The notes under the pieces: model-generated
What the model was told of the DNA's origin: nothing
The model's input: only the letters and a program-made list of their open reading frames with translations
Database searches by the model: none
Made by a program: the position numbers and the translations under genes
Shown: positions 49,432 to 63,500 of the stretch, piece after piece
How positions within the stretch are numbered: the stretch's first letter is position 1
Layout of the letters: each line of letters begins with the position of its first letter
NCBI GenBank assembly: GCA_003993805.1
Contig: RSEF01000020.1
Span: forward strand, 13,261,137 to 13,325,136
From: Himantopus leucocephalus
Lineage: Eukaryota > Chordata > Aves > Charadriiformes > Recurvirostridae
Reading direction: 5' to 3'
DNA: 64,000 bases

Positions 49432-52400
49432 CCTTATGACTATGTATTACTGTTTTTTCTATAATACCTATTCCACAGCAGTGTTTGTAACAGTGTTTTA
49501 TATCTTAATGATTCATAAAACCTATATACCATGGGAAATGATTTTATCCAACGTGCAAGTCAGCACTAGACCTGACACCAAAGTCTTAATGAGGTCTTAA
49601 CTCACCTATGGTATAATCAGCTATGGGATAAACATCATATCCTGCATGCTATAATCACTTAATACATCTTTCTTATCTATTTGAAGCTACAAATGAAACG
49701 TACGTACATCAGTACATATGCCTGGTCATCCCACCCATTAAGATGAAGGGATACATTCTGTAATCAACAGAGCAGTTAATTACATTCATAATACACTTCT
49801 ACCCATTCCAGAAAGTTTTGTAGGCAGGCTAAAGCATTTTTAGAGTGCATTGTTGGGTAAAGATAAAACAAAAATCAGAGACTGCTACTCCTGTTCATTG
49901 GGTTGTAATGAGGATGTATGCTCACCTTGGCAACCTCATACATGTGGTTCTTCTCTCAAGATCTCATTAGCTTGTAGAGCACATTACCAGACAAGCTAGA
50001 TGGATTCTTGACCTACTTAATTTCAATTGTGAAAACTTGCTCAGTTTTTTTCTCTGATTTTTCCAGGCATTGTTGCAAGTGACCTTACAATGTACTATAT
50101 ATTTCAGGCAAATATTTGTATGCAGAAGCAGTGAAGTTGAGGTGTACCCTTGGAGTCTACTGGGAATAGAGACAACATCACACAAAAGATGAAACAGCAG
50201 GGCCTGCAACACTTAGACATCTGTACTTGAAGTTTTTGTTTGAGAAAAAATTTCCATAGTAATGTGCAAATGGATTCCTCACATGTTTTGACAGCACATC
50301 CACATTTATCCACCCCTGCTTTCCCCGATAGATTAGCCAGGCCAATAGCTGCACAGTATCTGCTGTCTTCAGGGTGGAAGGTTCCTTTAAGATTTTTTAT
50401 TTCTGGATTCTTGCTCTTTATACTAAGCAGAATCCCAGAAAGGCAGTGAATTCCTACCAGAATACCCTTGGGTTGATTTATGAGTGGATTTCATGGGTCC
50501 TCTAGCGAGGGGAAGCTAGCTGTGGTTTGGGGACCTCCTGGACGATTCTAGGGTTTGCTTCTGTAGGACATAGCAAAACAGAAGAAGCATGCCCAGGAGA
50601 AGGGAGGCAAGGAGGAAAGGGTCTTCTTTGATAGAGTATGGAGGATCTCCTCAAGGAAACACACAGAAAATGCAGTGGATCATGAAGAAATATAATGTAG
50701 TCTGACAGCCAGTATATTTAACAAAAAAAACGTGTGAGTGAATTTAGTGCTAGGAAAAGTGACAGACTAACAGGCTCTTGCTACAGCCGGGCACATCAGG
50801 GGTTAGCGTGACGTTTTCCCCAAGCAGCTCTGCCTACGGGCCACAGCACAGACCTACGATACCCTCTTCTGCAGGGCTTCCTTTCAACTGAATTTTGGAG
50901 AGCTGAAGACTAATCCACAGGAGCACTGCAGCAGTCACATTGGCAGCCTGTTTCACTTGTTAAATAATAATCAGCTCTCAAAATCAGCACAGAAATTATA
51001 AAATAAAGTTATAAAAATAGCATACAGACCATATGTTAGTTTTCATTTCAGAGTTTATCCTTGCTCTAAAGAAGGTTAAACCATATTCATTTCTCTGAAA
51101 ACAGTCAAGATATAGGAATTTAAAATACCATGAAAGTGTTATCTATAGAGTGCACTCTGGAGTACCAAGAAAGAAATCACATATGCATGGGATTACAGAA
51201 TACATTTCAAGTCAACAGAGAAGCACATACAGTAACTAAGAAACAAACATGTTTATCTGACTCAGAAAATTCAGTTTAATTTAGTCTTAAGAAATCTGGA
51301 TCTGTCTAGCCTGTTAGTAGTCATGAACAGAAACAGTAAAAAGAGATCAATAGTGCCCTGCATTGCCCAATATGTAAATTATGCTCTGCAAAGAAATAAA
51401 AAGAGGTAAGGTCTGAAGCCGAGGAAGCCAGTCTGAGTCCCTGCTCTAACACAACCTCAGTCAGTGTGGACACGTCCCCTCTCTGTGTGTCTGGTCCCTG
51501 TGATCAAAACCTTAGCTGCGGGCTGCAGGGATGCATGATGAAAGACTGCAGCACTCACATACTGAGAGTATGACGTATAGAAAAAAAAGAAAAAAAGTGC
51601 TGCACCTCTGAAAACTCTCAAGAAGTTGGAAAGCTCAGTGAAATTCATGCTCAGTGTGATGTAGCTCAGAGGCTGCGAGACCAGACAATGCCTCTCCTCC
51701 TGCATAGTAAGGGAAACACAGCAGGTAGATCCAAAGAGGAACAAGAGGATATGGATAAGTACTTTTTTTTAATTATTTAAAATTTAAAGCCAACAAAGTA
51801 GAAAAAACTGCTACTAAGACTTCAAACACTCACTCAACATGTAATCAACTATCATATTTGCCACAGAGATGTTTGTGATCACAGTTGGGGTGCGGCCACA
51901 TGACAAAGTCTTAATTAAACTGGCGACCAAGGCATATCATGTGGTCAAAATCCTGAAACTAGATGTCCTGGAAGGATTCAGAAAGATTCAAGGGCTCAAA
52001 ACAATAATACTATTTCCCCTCTTACCACCACAACCTTACTAAGAAGAACAAAAAAATATCAGCTCCATTTTTTCTTTATTTATCTGTGAATATTTTGTCC
52101 CTACAAGATACCAATACTGCCATACCAAAACACGGATAGCTAAAACGCACCCCAAGGAGACGCTGACCTGCTCTGCGGCCTCAAGGCTATTTTATTATCT
52201 CTGTATCTGTAAGAGATACTTAGAGCTGATCGTTCAAATAAAAAGTAGTTCAGATAAAATGTGGAAAGAGACTCGATGGTAGATGATATACTGATGTCAT
52301 CTGATTTTCTTGAGGCAAGAGATGCAGTTTCCTGAATGTATCAACTCTTCAGTTGGCCAGTGTCAGACTCATTTGAAGAGTTCAAGCACAGAACTTCTTG

Positions 52401-53214
52401 TTCATGCAGTTCCCATACTTGCCACATATTTTACCATCATGTTTCTTGCACGTGCAGCCAGTCTTGACAGATATAATCTCCAGACCTACAATGGCTGCAT
52501 ATATTGTGCGTAGTTTGGAAGGTATGGAAGGAATCCGAAGACATTGCAGCATCTGTTAGTTACATATGCAAAAAGGAAACTTACGAATTACCATATGGGG
52601 TTTTGAAGGACTTAAGTTCAAATTTTGTCCTCCGATGCATGAGTACAGCTTTCCGTAACTTCTAAAGTTTACCTAAGTCAGAAAGATTTTTAAGTTGTTT
52701 TTCTTTTTGGTTTAAAAGAGAAAAACATAGTTATATGATGTTGCAAACAGAAAAAATGGTGTTTGTTATATCATAGGTTTGAGTATCTAGCCTGATAATT
52801 GTATGGGATGTTTCAGGTTAGGTAGGAAAAACTTGGTGTAAAGCAAATCTTTAGGTTGTATTCTGGGCAAATTTGGGTCACCAAAGACACATGCCTACAT
52901 TTCTGGGAACCACTGCACTGGTGAGTAAAAATCTGTAGCAATTCTTGTATCCTTCATTTCTGAGCACTCAACAGGAGATAGTTGAACAGGATCTGCTGAT
53001 CAGAAGTTCAACCACTGACTTCTCCTTTTGAATGCCTGTAACTTGGAACTGAAAAATAGGACATGCCAACTCTTTTTTCTATAATGTGTTTACATTATGG
53101 TTCCCTTCAAATGATAAGTGTATGGAACATAAGTGCCAAAGCAGCCTAGCAATGAATATGACAATATAGCAACAGTAGCTGCTAAGAACAAATATTTGAC
53201 CAACTATTATGGGA
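49432..53214. other. Non-coding unique sequence, no gene seen
   Basis: No repeat family recognised. Frames up to 95 codons on both strands. A modest CpG increase near 50505-50545 and 50787-50860 is too weak to call. Confidence 0.6.
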
Positions 53215-53410
53215 CAAATGTGCAAATACATGGAATTTGCAATTACCTATGCAAAACACATGTACATCCCAAGCGTGCACAGGGAAGATTGATAACTGTC
53301 CACAAGTGTAACTGATCAACCATTTGCCCATGCAATTCCCCTAGTTTTAGTGTGCACAACCAAGGTAGCTGCACATAAATCAGGCATGTAACTGGACAGT
53401 GGCTGTGTGT
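53215..53410. repeat. Possible TTTGCA-rich palindromic repeat relic
   Basis: Many GCAAAT, TGCACA and ACATGTACA words occur (GTGCAAATACATGG near 53220, TTTGCAATTACCTATGCAAAA near 53235, CCCATGCAATTCCCC near 53327, TAGTGTGCACAACC near 53349). This composition resembles an old palindromic amniote repeat also suspected at 20918-20989. The arms cannot be aligned cleanly by eye. Confidence 0.35.
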
Positions 53411-53903
53411 GAAATCATGACCATTTTTCAGTGTAGCCAATTCTACTTATTTTATCACTGGTCTCAGGATAGTTAGTACTTGTCTTTAAAGCTTGTTTCC
53501 TCCAGTCCTGTAGTTTTGTGAGGCCCTCATATTTCATTAAAAAAACAAAAACAGCAAAAAGAAAGCACGCAGCTTTTATGGTCACAGAGAAAAGCTTGAA
53601 ATCAAGAACATACCAGCTCTAAAAGTAGAAAGCAAACTGTAAGAATCCAATATGTGTTATTAAAAAAAAATATTAATTTCCTAAGCCACTTATGATTTTT
53701 AAGACTGTACTTCTCAGCATATGGCATTGGGAAAGCTGCTATTTTCAAATGCATAATGTTTTATGAACACGTAAGCAGACAAAGCACTGTAGATACATCA
53801 AAACACAGGCGAGGAAGGAACCTTCTGCTACAGCAAATGTATTTCTCCTTACATCATATGTCCAGCCACATAGTGGACTTTTGACTAGGAAGATACACAA
53901 TTG

Positions 53904-53965
53904 TATCTCCTTCTCTTCTCAGTTATGTCTCCTTCTCTTCTCTGCTTTCCCTTCCTCCCTGTACA
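53904..53965 (+). repeat. Pyrimidine-rich tract with 22-bp duplication
   Basis: TCTCCTTCTCTTCTC occurs at about 53906 and again 22 bp downstream, followed by more C/T-rich sequence. A local duplication in a polypyrimidine tract. Confidence 0.75.
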
Positions 53966-55357
53966 TGCACACCACAAACCACAGACACCCCTCAGCACTC
54001 CAGAGCAAACTTCAGACCCTTAACCTGCCAGCCTGAATGCACCAGCACAGCAGCGTGCAGTGGGAAGCCCCAGAGGATTCTCAGCACGTCAGGCTCCTGG
54101 AAGCAGGGAGACGCCAGGTAAAATACACCAAGGTGATCCATGTACATATGCAGATTTTTATCTTATGCATATAAAATAAATAGCTATTTTCAGGAAGGAA
54201 GTTTTCTTTCCTTATTCACAACTAATATAAATATATTAACATTGAAAGCTCTTCCCCACCTCCCTGTCTCATTTTGTTTTTCTTTTTTTTTGAAGTGTAG
54301 GGTGAGTCACAATGTTGATCAGATTACCTGGTAAACAGGTCTCGAACTTCCCACGAGCTAATGCATAGAAAAGTTTGAATCAAAACGGAGGCAAAAACAC
54401 AAAAGCCCCTTGAGACTAGGCTGATTAAAGTTCAGGGGATTTTTGTGCTAGAATGTCATTTCCTTCTCTTATCATAAATAAGGTGTTAAAGTACTGCTAA
54501 TCACAATGCTTAATGCATGCAGGGACAAATCACTGAGATCAACCTCCTTATTTTTCTTTATTTTAAATGCTTTTGCACCAGTACTCAAGAAGACTCTGGG
54601 ACTAGCCACAACAGTGAGTGAAGTTCCCTAACTGATAATACAAACAGCTGCTGATTCAATAAGAATGAGAAGAACTATGGGCCCAATTTGCTAACAGCTG
54701 GCACCGTGCCCATCAGTGCAGTGTCAAATTCAAGAGGCAAAGAAAGGATGCTGAGCTGGCCCCACAAAGACATGCTGACGCAATTCATCTCCAGCTCTGC
54801 AGTCAGCCTGAGTACGATACTGCTCCTTCAGAGAAAACTAGTTCAGGCTATTTCAGCTGTTTCTTCTCATTAAATACCCAAATCCAAAAAAATAAGTTGA
54901 AATACCACACTGGCAAACTTCAGGAAAACAGACTGAACACAGAGCCATCAGTTATGAATACACAGAGAACAATTTGTTACTAACAGGCAAAGGTGAACCC
55001 AGGCTAATATTACATATTTGTATACACCAAGAAAGTCAGTTAAAAAAGGAAATTAAATGTTCTGAAATGTTGATAGGGAAAAGTCCAATCTCCAGGCTTC
55101 ATTAGAATTGTTTCGTATTCATATAAATGTTCAGACTCTGTGTCATTCTTTATCAAACGAGTGTCTCCTTGTAAATCATTTAAATTGTTACAAATTCAAG
55201 TTAAGAATCAAAAGTGTTTCTTAAAAATCCGCTCCTTTGATGTAACGTGAATTACTACTGAGAGCAAAAAAGAGAAACAGACCTAGATCTGTTTGCTGCC
55301 TAATTTAGTGCCAGTAATAGTTCAGATCTAATCAGTGGAAATAGAATGCAAAAGTTC
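53966..55357. other. Non-coding sequence, no gene seen
   Basis: Unique sequence with chance frames up to 64 codons. A string near 54680-54740 begins GGGCCCAATTTGCTAACAGCTGG, which is reminiscent of the palindromic MITE ends, but no second arm was found. Confidence 0.5.
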
Positions 55358-55405
55358 ATGCATACACACATATGCATGTGTATATATCTATGTATGTATT
55401 TGATA
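55358..55405. repeat. CA/TG/TA compound microsatellite
   Basis: CATACACACATATGCATGTGTATATATCTATGTATG-like alternating sequence, degenerate. Confidence 0.75.
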
Positions 55406-55639
55406 CTTTTCTTGCATCCAATCTGGTAATTCAGTACATACTGCTAGTAAACACTCCATGATCATGACTCATCTCAGCTTTATCTTGTGTGTTATAAGGC
55501 AATGAGTGAAGGAGAGAGGTGAAGGGGGGCTCAGTAATGGCAGCATGCTGCTGCAGACAGCACACAGAGCAAAGGCAGGAGTGTCATCAGCTCTATAGCC
55601 AGGAAAACTGCTTCATCCCATGTTAGCGGCTTCTGCATT

Positions 55640-55715
55640 AAACAAAAACACATACAAACAAACACATATACGTACAGGCATTTTATTTCTATACACATAT
55701 GTGTGTATATATGGT
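55640..55715. repeat. Second CA/TA compound microsatellite
   Basis: AAACACATACAAACAAACACATATACG followed by ACACATATGTGTGTATATATGG. It lies about 280 bp from a similar tract and includes a 12-bp ACACATATGTGT palindrome. Confidence 0.75.
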
Positions 55716-58700
55716 AGAAAATGTACACAATTTACAAAGCCAGTATTCTCTGAACAAGAAAGTCCTCTCACAAAATCTCATGCATTCTGCCTCCTAGGTG
55801 TAGCATCAGAACAAAAATGGGAGTCCAAACTTTGTTCCTTCCTTATCATAACGTAAGACACATGCAACCAGAAGCAAAAGTGTAGAGATGTGGGGGTGTC
55901 TGTCAGATCTATATTCCTTGCACCAGGACAGCTCTGCAGGCCTCCTTCCTTGTCCCTACACCCTGTACCAGCTACTGCCAAGTGCCTTTTCAGGTGCATA
56001 CCAAAATCTTTACATGGCTGAAAGTCACAAGACACGTATCAGGTAATTCAGATAGACAGAAGGACTTCTAGGAGGCTCCCAGGAAGAAAAAGACAATGAA
56101 TAGTCATTGCATTTAAGAAAATCTTTGCATTTTTAGGTAACCACAACCCAAATACAAGAAGAATCTAAGTTCTGCTTGGGATGACGTAGAACTGTTGGTA
56201 TCAGTACTTTTCCTGATATGGAGGAGACTTCTTTCCAGCAACACCTAGCCTAACACACCAGCACTTACTGTGTCATGGGAGTCAAATCACAAACCACATG
56301 AAGCTCATAGGTCTTATCCCCTTTGGTACACAGAACATCACAGTGGAAGATCCTCCTGCTCCCCAAAATCTCATGCATATACCAGAGCTAAAGCCAAATC
56401 TCTTGTTGAAGAAATCCAACAGATTTGCCAACATATAGTTAAAAACACATTTAAGATGAGATAAAGCCAGAAATGAACACTAGCAGACCCATGACACCCT
56501 TTTTATCTGGCCAACACATTGGTAAGTGCTGCGCAGCACGAGCACTGCGCCTTTCAGGTATATTCAGCTACACATGTTCCTGTTCCTGCCAGGGACTGGT
56601 CTGCAGAGGCTACCAGTTTGTGTCTCAAGGAAGCAAAACTTTTATCACCTAATACTGGCATGCTGGGAGACAGCTAGAGCACCTATCAGTCACCATGGGC
56701 ACCTTGTGCAATCAAGGACAGCAGTGTTGGATCTTTAACTGACCCTAACTGTGTTTTACCGAGGCATGACAGAACATAGCAGCATTTAGCTGTGTGTGCC
56801 TTTTCAATGCCAAGCCATCGCAAAAGCTGAAGCTTTTAGTTTCTACTTTGGAGCAATGTTAATACCCAAAAGTGTAAGCATCAAGTTAGACTGAAATTTC
56901 TATGCCTAAAATCCATTAAAAAATGAATGAGGACCAAATACGTTGTTTGGGGAAATCTGTTAAAGCTTGTGTTAGAAGTTTCAATGCATTTGCTCCTGCT
57001 TGGTTATCTGAGATGCTTCAGTCTGATGACTAGTAATGATTTTACCATAAAAACTGCAGTTCTAAAATCAGCACAGTCCAGAGCATTTCTAACATATACC
57101 ACTGACATGGCAGAGCCCGCCTTTTCAGGAAAGACATAATTAGAAAATTTTTGCATTCTTCCTCCCCGTCACCATTCAGTTAGCATTTGTTATAAATGTA
57201 GATTAACAATAAGAGCCATTTTCCTCTAGAACAAGACCCAGGCTTGAGGAATGTTCCTCCTACTAAGCATTTGAAGGCTTACAAGTAAATTGCTGGACAT
57301 GAGACCCCTGATTGCTGTGCCTACACGATTCATGATTGATGGGTCTAATGAAATTACTAAGTTTTCCTTCCTATTTCTGGCATTAGTCAAGACTTCATGT
57401 CCAAAGATTATTCCACCAGACATGTTCTGCGGATGTGATGGGATTAGCCAAATTTCAAAGCTTATTTTTGACCTCCAGCAGAAAATTGAGCACATACGCT
57501 ATTGAAGCCAACTGGGACTATAGAACATCAAGTTGATTCATCAAATTAGCTCAAACATAATTGTACTGCATGACTGGCTATGGAAGTTGTCAGCTATAAA
57601 CCTGTCAAAAAGCCATCAGCTTTAATGTTAAATAGAGACACAAAGTAATGTTGTTCAGAATTTGACATTTGTTGGACTTACGCCTGCTAAAGGATGCTAT
57701 CTGCTTTGTTTCCTCTTAGAAAAATTTGTAGTCTGAAATACAGTCTTGATAGATTGCTATAGACAAAAGGAAGAAACCCTGGTCGCTAGAAATATCAGCT
57801 TTAACAAAGTAGATGTATCTGTACTGCCTCTATCTAGCAATGTCAACTAATACCAAAATAAGTGCAGTACACAAAGACTCAGAAATCTTTCCAGCAGTTA
57901 CAATGTGCAAATTTAGCATATTTTACTGTTTACTGTAACTGTTTTTTATTAAAAAATACAAAACAAACAGCACAAAACAAATGCATAATTTTGCTTTTAT
58001 TTTCAAAACAAAAGATCAATGAGTTTGGTGTAGAATATGTTGAAATAGTTCTAACTGAATTATAAATGCATGCAGATAGCACACCCCCCATGAGAGGCCT
58101 GAGTACTAACTTAAATACCAAGCTGTTTCACATATTATCGCACACCATAGCATGGGGTAACAACATAGAAGCACTATTAACATAAAAAATGGTAGGTCAA
58201 AACAATGTTAAGGGTCTTGCAACCCCACCACCCCCTTAAAATCAAAAACATGCAGAGCTAATGCTTCCACTCTGCACTCAATCTGTTCCCTTGTGCTTGT
58301 GAGTATTACAAAGGTAGGCTGGGTACATCACACCTTTAACTCTGCATTTGTTTAGCTGGCATGCATCTAAGCCCAGACTTTAACCATGAATACATATTTG
58401 TTGCTTCCCAGTTTCCTGTTTTTTTTTTTTTTTAAATGATGCATGTAGTCCTCTTATAATTTGCGGATGATTGGCTAGACAGAGCAATATGGTCTCTAAT
58501 GTGTCAATGCGTATTACTATGAACCCTAAGCCCGCTGAATATTGACGTGAAGGACAGTAAATGAGGAGCTCCTGCAAAGTCATTGCGATCTCAGATGTCA
58601 GCCCAGAGTGAGAGCTCCCACCCATGCACTGCTGACAGCCTCATGCAATGGCTCAGGAGAGCACGCTGGCCCTCCCCCATGAATAGCTAGGTAGCGTCCG

Positions 58701-60566
58701 CAGCCCGTCACACCATGGGGACACCCCACAGAAGCACCACCATTTTCATTGCTGCTCCTTGTACCTTGCCTATGTCCCCCAGTAACATATATCTACGGTG
58801 AGTCCTGGGAGGGATAGTCAGAGAGAAAGACACGTTGAGGGCGGAAAGTTTATAAGGTATAACCAACAGATTATGAAGTCTTTAGCACACAGATTTTTTC
58901 TTTGCTTTCTCCAGAAAACTTACCATACTTTGGGCAGGATAAAATAGGAATGAAAAGAAGGTTGTTGAGGGACTTATCATAGGGGAACTGCAGAGAGAAA
59001 ATGTCAGGCCAAAACCTCAGTGTAAAGGAAGTAACAAGAGGCAATTCAGGCTTCTGATGACCTGATACCAAGTACCTATGCTGTTATCTTGCGAGTCTTC
59101 TTGCATGAGGGACAAGCAGTAGATGTACTATCCCAGAAGACATGAGAAAGCAGCTTGTGCTTCATAGAACCATGTCCTGTTTTACCCCCATTGCAGCTAT
59201 TACTATACATTATATTTGGGTTTTTTTAATTTCAAAACCCACAGAAATGTATCACTTATTAGAGAATACTAGTCCTGGTCCCTTGTCAGGTTAAACGCCT
59301 GGTGTATCTGGGATTTCCAAACCTAACTGAACAGTTATGCTACAACAACATTGCTTCCTAAGCATGTGCAAGGTGATTGCTCGGCCCCTGAACGTGCCAG
59401 CACGACACGGCAAACCCAGGGCCCCGTGCTGAAAAACAGCATCTCCTGCAGGCAAATGGGATCTCAGGAGAGTGTGATCCTGAGCCCTTCCCCCAGATAC
59501 TGCAGCAAGATGCAAATCCCCAAGCTCTCACTCAGGTGTACTGTTGAAAACAGAAGTCTGAAGCCAGAGAGTGTCTTTTCCCACTTCTGCAGCTTCAATA
59601 TATCTTTAAACCAAATCTGCTTTCTTGTATGCCAATTTTTAGCCTGAAGCCAGGTATTAGAGCTGAGTGATAAATCCCTGAAACGGTGATCACAATAGAA
59701 ACTCTGACAGACACTTAACACCAGTGGTACAAACTCAGGGAGCTTAGGCTATTTTTTTTTCCTGATTAGGCAATGGCTATGTGTTTGTGCAGACTACATA
59801 AGCACAAAATATATGTAGGACACACTGCAAAAGCTGCAAATTTGTGACTTATTTACGACCTCTGGGGAAGTGACTTTTCCTTTGTACTTTTTTCTAAATG
59901 TTTCATAACCACTAAATACAGCTTCCACAATTGCATATTGTTTTTAAATTGAGCAAAAAATGGCATTTGAACAATGACAACTTGATAACTAGAACATTAC
60001 CCCTCCCAAACCTCAGACTAAGCTATAATACAGCAAGTGGGACTTGAACTGTGATGGGTTTCAGTATTAACGTTCATAAGATTTGTCACTGTCACATCTT
60101 GCTAACACTCAGAGCATCTCATTTTCTAAATATAATGTATCACTGTTTAGTGGCTAAAAATGTAAATTACAAAAAATGTAATTATGTTCAAGAAACTGAA
60201 AAAAATCTGAACCCCGAACCCCTCAGCACACACATGACTTAATGTGGAGCTTACCAATTAATTACAACACTGCGCAGCAAACCTATGGGACCGCAGCATC
60301 CATCGCCCAGAAAACACATTCCCTGTTCTGCACAAATCCCATAGATTTCCAAAAGCATCTTTGACTTGGATTCAAGAGATAAAACATGTGAACTTATCCA
60401 AAGAAGTAAGAAACAAATATCATCTTAGATCTGATTTCTGAGTTCAAGGTTTGGTTTCTATTTTTCTTTCCTCTTTTTTCCCCCCACTAATAAGACTTCT
60501 GGTATTAAAGGAACAAAAGAAAATATTCAGAATTTAAAACTATCCTCTTTTAAACTTCAAGCTGAA
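55716..60566. other. Non-coding unique sequence, no gene seen
   Basis: AT-rich sequence with a T15 run at 58419-58433. A few CpGs cluster near 58695-58715 and 59378-59412 without reaching island density. Frames up to 98 codons on both strands, none recognised. Confidence 0.6.
58419..58433. repeat. Poly-T run (15 T)
   Basis: The longest homopolymer in the window. On the minus strand it reads as poly-A, but no retrocopy or SINE body is recognised on its 3' (plus-coordinate higher) side. Confidence 0.85.
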
Positions 60567-60590
60567 ATATGGGCTTTAAAAAGCCCATAT
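60567..60590. repeat. Perfect 11-bp-arm hairpin with 2-nt spacer
   Basis: ATATGGGCTTT (60567-60577), AA, AAAGCCCATAT (60580-60590) is a near-perfect 24-bp palindrome interrupted only at its centre. It stands in AT-rich sequence and includes a GGGC/GCCC block, so it is not an AT-repeat artefact. No family recognised. Confidence 0.85.
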
Positions 60591-63500
60591 AGGAAAGCTT
60601 ATATTTATAAAAAGCAGTTTCTTTGCTAAGGACATACTTGGAGTGCATCTTCTTTAAATCTAGGCTATAGAGGGTTCATTTGTTTAGTACCCAGTGGAGC
60701 AAATCTAATGGCTACTGGCTACCAAAAGTTTTCCGTGTCCTCAGACCTGCTCCACATGTGTTCCTGTCCCTTCCTTTGCTTAGCACTGCCGTTCATCTGA
60801 CCAAATGGTAAACCAGACCAGTGAGTTAAACTAAATTTACTCTCCTTGTAGGACTACTTCTCAAACATTTTAACTCTAAACTGGCTGGTTGCTGGGAAAA
60901 CTGAATGTAGGTGTGGTCGCCAAGGAGGAAGACGAGAGGATGCATGCCCAGGATGGTGGGCGTTGGAGTCCTCTCATTGGCAGCAAATTTGGTGCGACCA
61001 GCTGTATTGTCAAACCATTGCCCTAAACACCTACATCTAGGTACAGACAGAAAATAAACCTAGTGTTTCTTTTTACAGGAGAGTGCAAGTTACACATTGC
61101 CATAAAAGGTGAAAAAGTCTGACTTATATGTAACTGGGTTATAACATCATGAGTGTGGGGCAACCCAACAGGAGCTACTCTTAGACTCAGCTGCTGTGTG
61201 AACAACTGGAAGTGGCTATTCTCATAAGAGTTTTAAAATGCTTGGAAAAATATCTGTTGCAGAAATGCCAAATATTTATTATATAAGGGAAGAAGGATGT
61301 TCTATTAAGGGCGTGTCAGTGTAATGTCAGAGCAATGTAAGTTTACCTTAACGTACTCAAGAAGCAAACCTGCCAATCTATATACAGGATCTTGATTACC
61401 AGGGCACAACTGAGTCTATTAATTACTATATAACTGAATTAACTTCTGGCCAACCAAAAACCACTTTAAAAAGTTGGAATCATTGCTGGATAATTGGTTT
61501 GCTATTAAAACATCTCAAGTCCACCCGCAAATCTTACCTGTTCTGACTAAACTGCTTAGTAGGTGTGTTAATGGAAGTTATTGCTATTATAAATTATCCC
61601 CAGACATTGACAAAAGAAGTAATGCAAGGTATATTTTTTAAAAGCACTGGCCAATGCATGGCTGAGTGATTGAGTTGGAAAATGAACCATTCCTTGGGGT
61701 TAGCAAATGATTTTTCATCAGCTAGCAGGCTATTAAGCACACCTAGATAATAAACGGATGATTTTAGCAGTAATTCTACTAGCTTCTCATATTTTCCATT
61801 TTAAATTCCATGTTACTTTTAAAGGATTCACACATTACGTTGATTTACACCATAGAGAAGAGAGCCAATGATGTCCTTTAATGTCGGAGACAGTGCGTTA
61901 TTATTTATCATTAAATCTACCTTTTTTTTCCCCCACCTTGTGAAACATTTGACAAATGCCCGCCTGGCTAGTTCAGAAGCGAGTGGTATGATTCCTCATG
62001 CAGGGCACACCCTTGTAACGAGGTGCAATCTCCCAAGGATGTGGGGTTTGCTGCTTTCTGACTGCTTAATGCTGAATCTTCTGATGGTCATCCTTGCAAA
62101 ATCCCCCTGTCTTCCAACAGGAGCTCATAGTTCAATCACGTGAACTTAAGTTACTGGTAGAAACCAGGGAACAAAATCTTTACACTAATGAGATTATTTG
62201 CATGAAATGTTATTTCAATAAGACAGCCTAGGGAAGGAGTTCATTCACACTTGATTTTCCACATTTGTTATTAGATTTCCTGCCCAAAAGAACAATTTTG
62301 GAAAGTGACTGCAAAGATATGGAATATAAACCAATTTTTAACATGAAAAAAAAAAAGGGCGACAGAGGCAGATTAAAAAGTGGTTGACCAGCAGTCTGTT
62401 TCTTCATCATGTTCCAATGGAGCTACTTGCTAATACTGTTAAAACCTCTGATAAACAGTCCTTTTTTATGGTGGAAGAGAGATGCATGGGTTCAGATTCT
62501 TTCTGAAAATGGTAACTACAACAGAAAATATGTCTGTGCTCGCCTGCTTATGTGTGCTATCTTCTCTTTTTTGGGTAATCATAGCCTACTACTCACCGTA
62601 CAATTTCTTTTGTAGCAGCACTCAGAGAATACTGAAAAAGTTATTTAAAGCAAATTTGTTAAATTGGGTTCATGTGAGTTCAGCCTTAGGGGCAAAAGCA
62701 GTACTTTCATACTCATACAGGAAGGCAAACTTTTACAATAAAACAAAAAGCACAAATATTCACTAAGTCTGGAGTTTCATTACGAAGTGAGAAGTCAATT
62801 TATGGTTTATAGTTTTGTATCAAAGCAGATGAAACTTGGAAATTTCAGAACAGTTCAGCCTTGCAGTTTTGGATTGATTCAAACTTTAAATTCAAAATGA
62901 AACTGGGAGATGTGAACTTAAGTGGCTGGTGCTGCAGAAAATATTGTGATCTATGTATATATCTATTGCAATTTATTTTCACACGATTGCATACTTTCCT
63001 GGTAATTACAGACCCCTCTTGCATAAGCAATAATTTTCCATTTGAACTTCTACAGTACAGCCTGTTCCTCTCCTCCTTCAGAGCAGCACTGAACACAAAT
63101 GCACAGATTTATCACACCTTTTTCCACATCAGCCCTTTAGAAATTCAGTTGATGGACCACTATAGAGCAAATAACTCATACACTCTTTCATATTTTCCAA
63201 AATTTTGAAGTTCAGAATCTAAAATTTCTTTCCAACAAAAGACTTTTCTCGCATTTCCTGGTGACATACTTTGTATGGTTTGAATATAAAAACCCATTTG
63301 TCAAAAGAATAGTAAAATTCATAGCTCCAGAAAAAAAACCAGTACAGGAGATCCCACGATGCTTTATGCATAAGCAATACTTCACAGCAGTTTCCCCCAG
63401 TGCAATTTTCCCCTCCTCAGATTTGTAGGCTCGGGGTCAGCATGGTTAGTGTCGCCCTGACCTGGGATTGCTCACTTATTCAGGGGCTGAATATCCCTAA

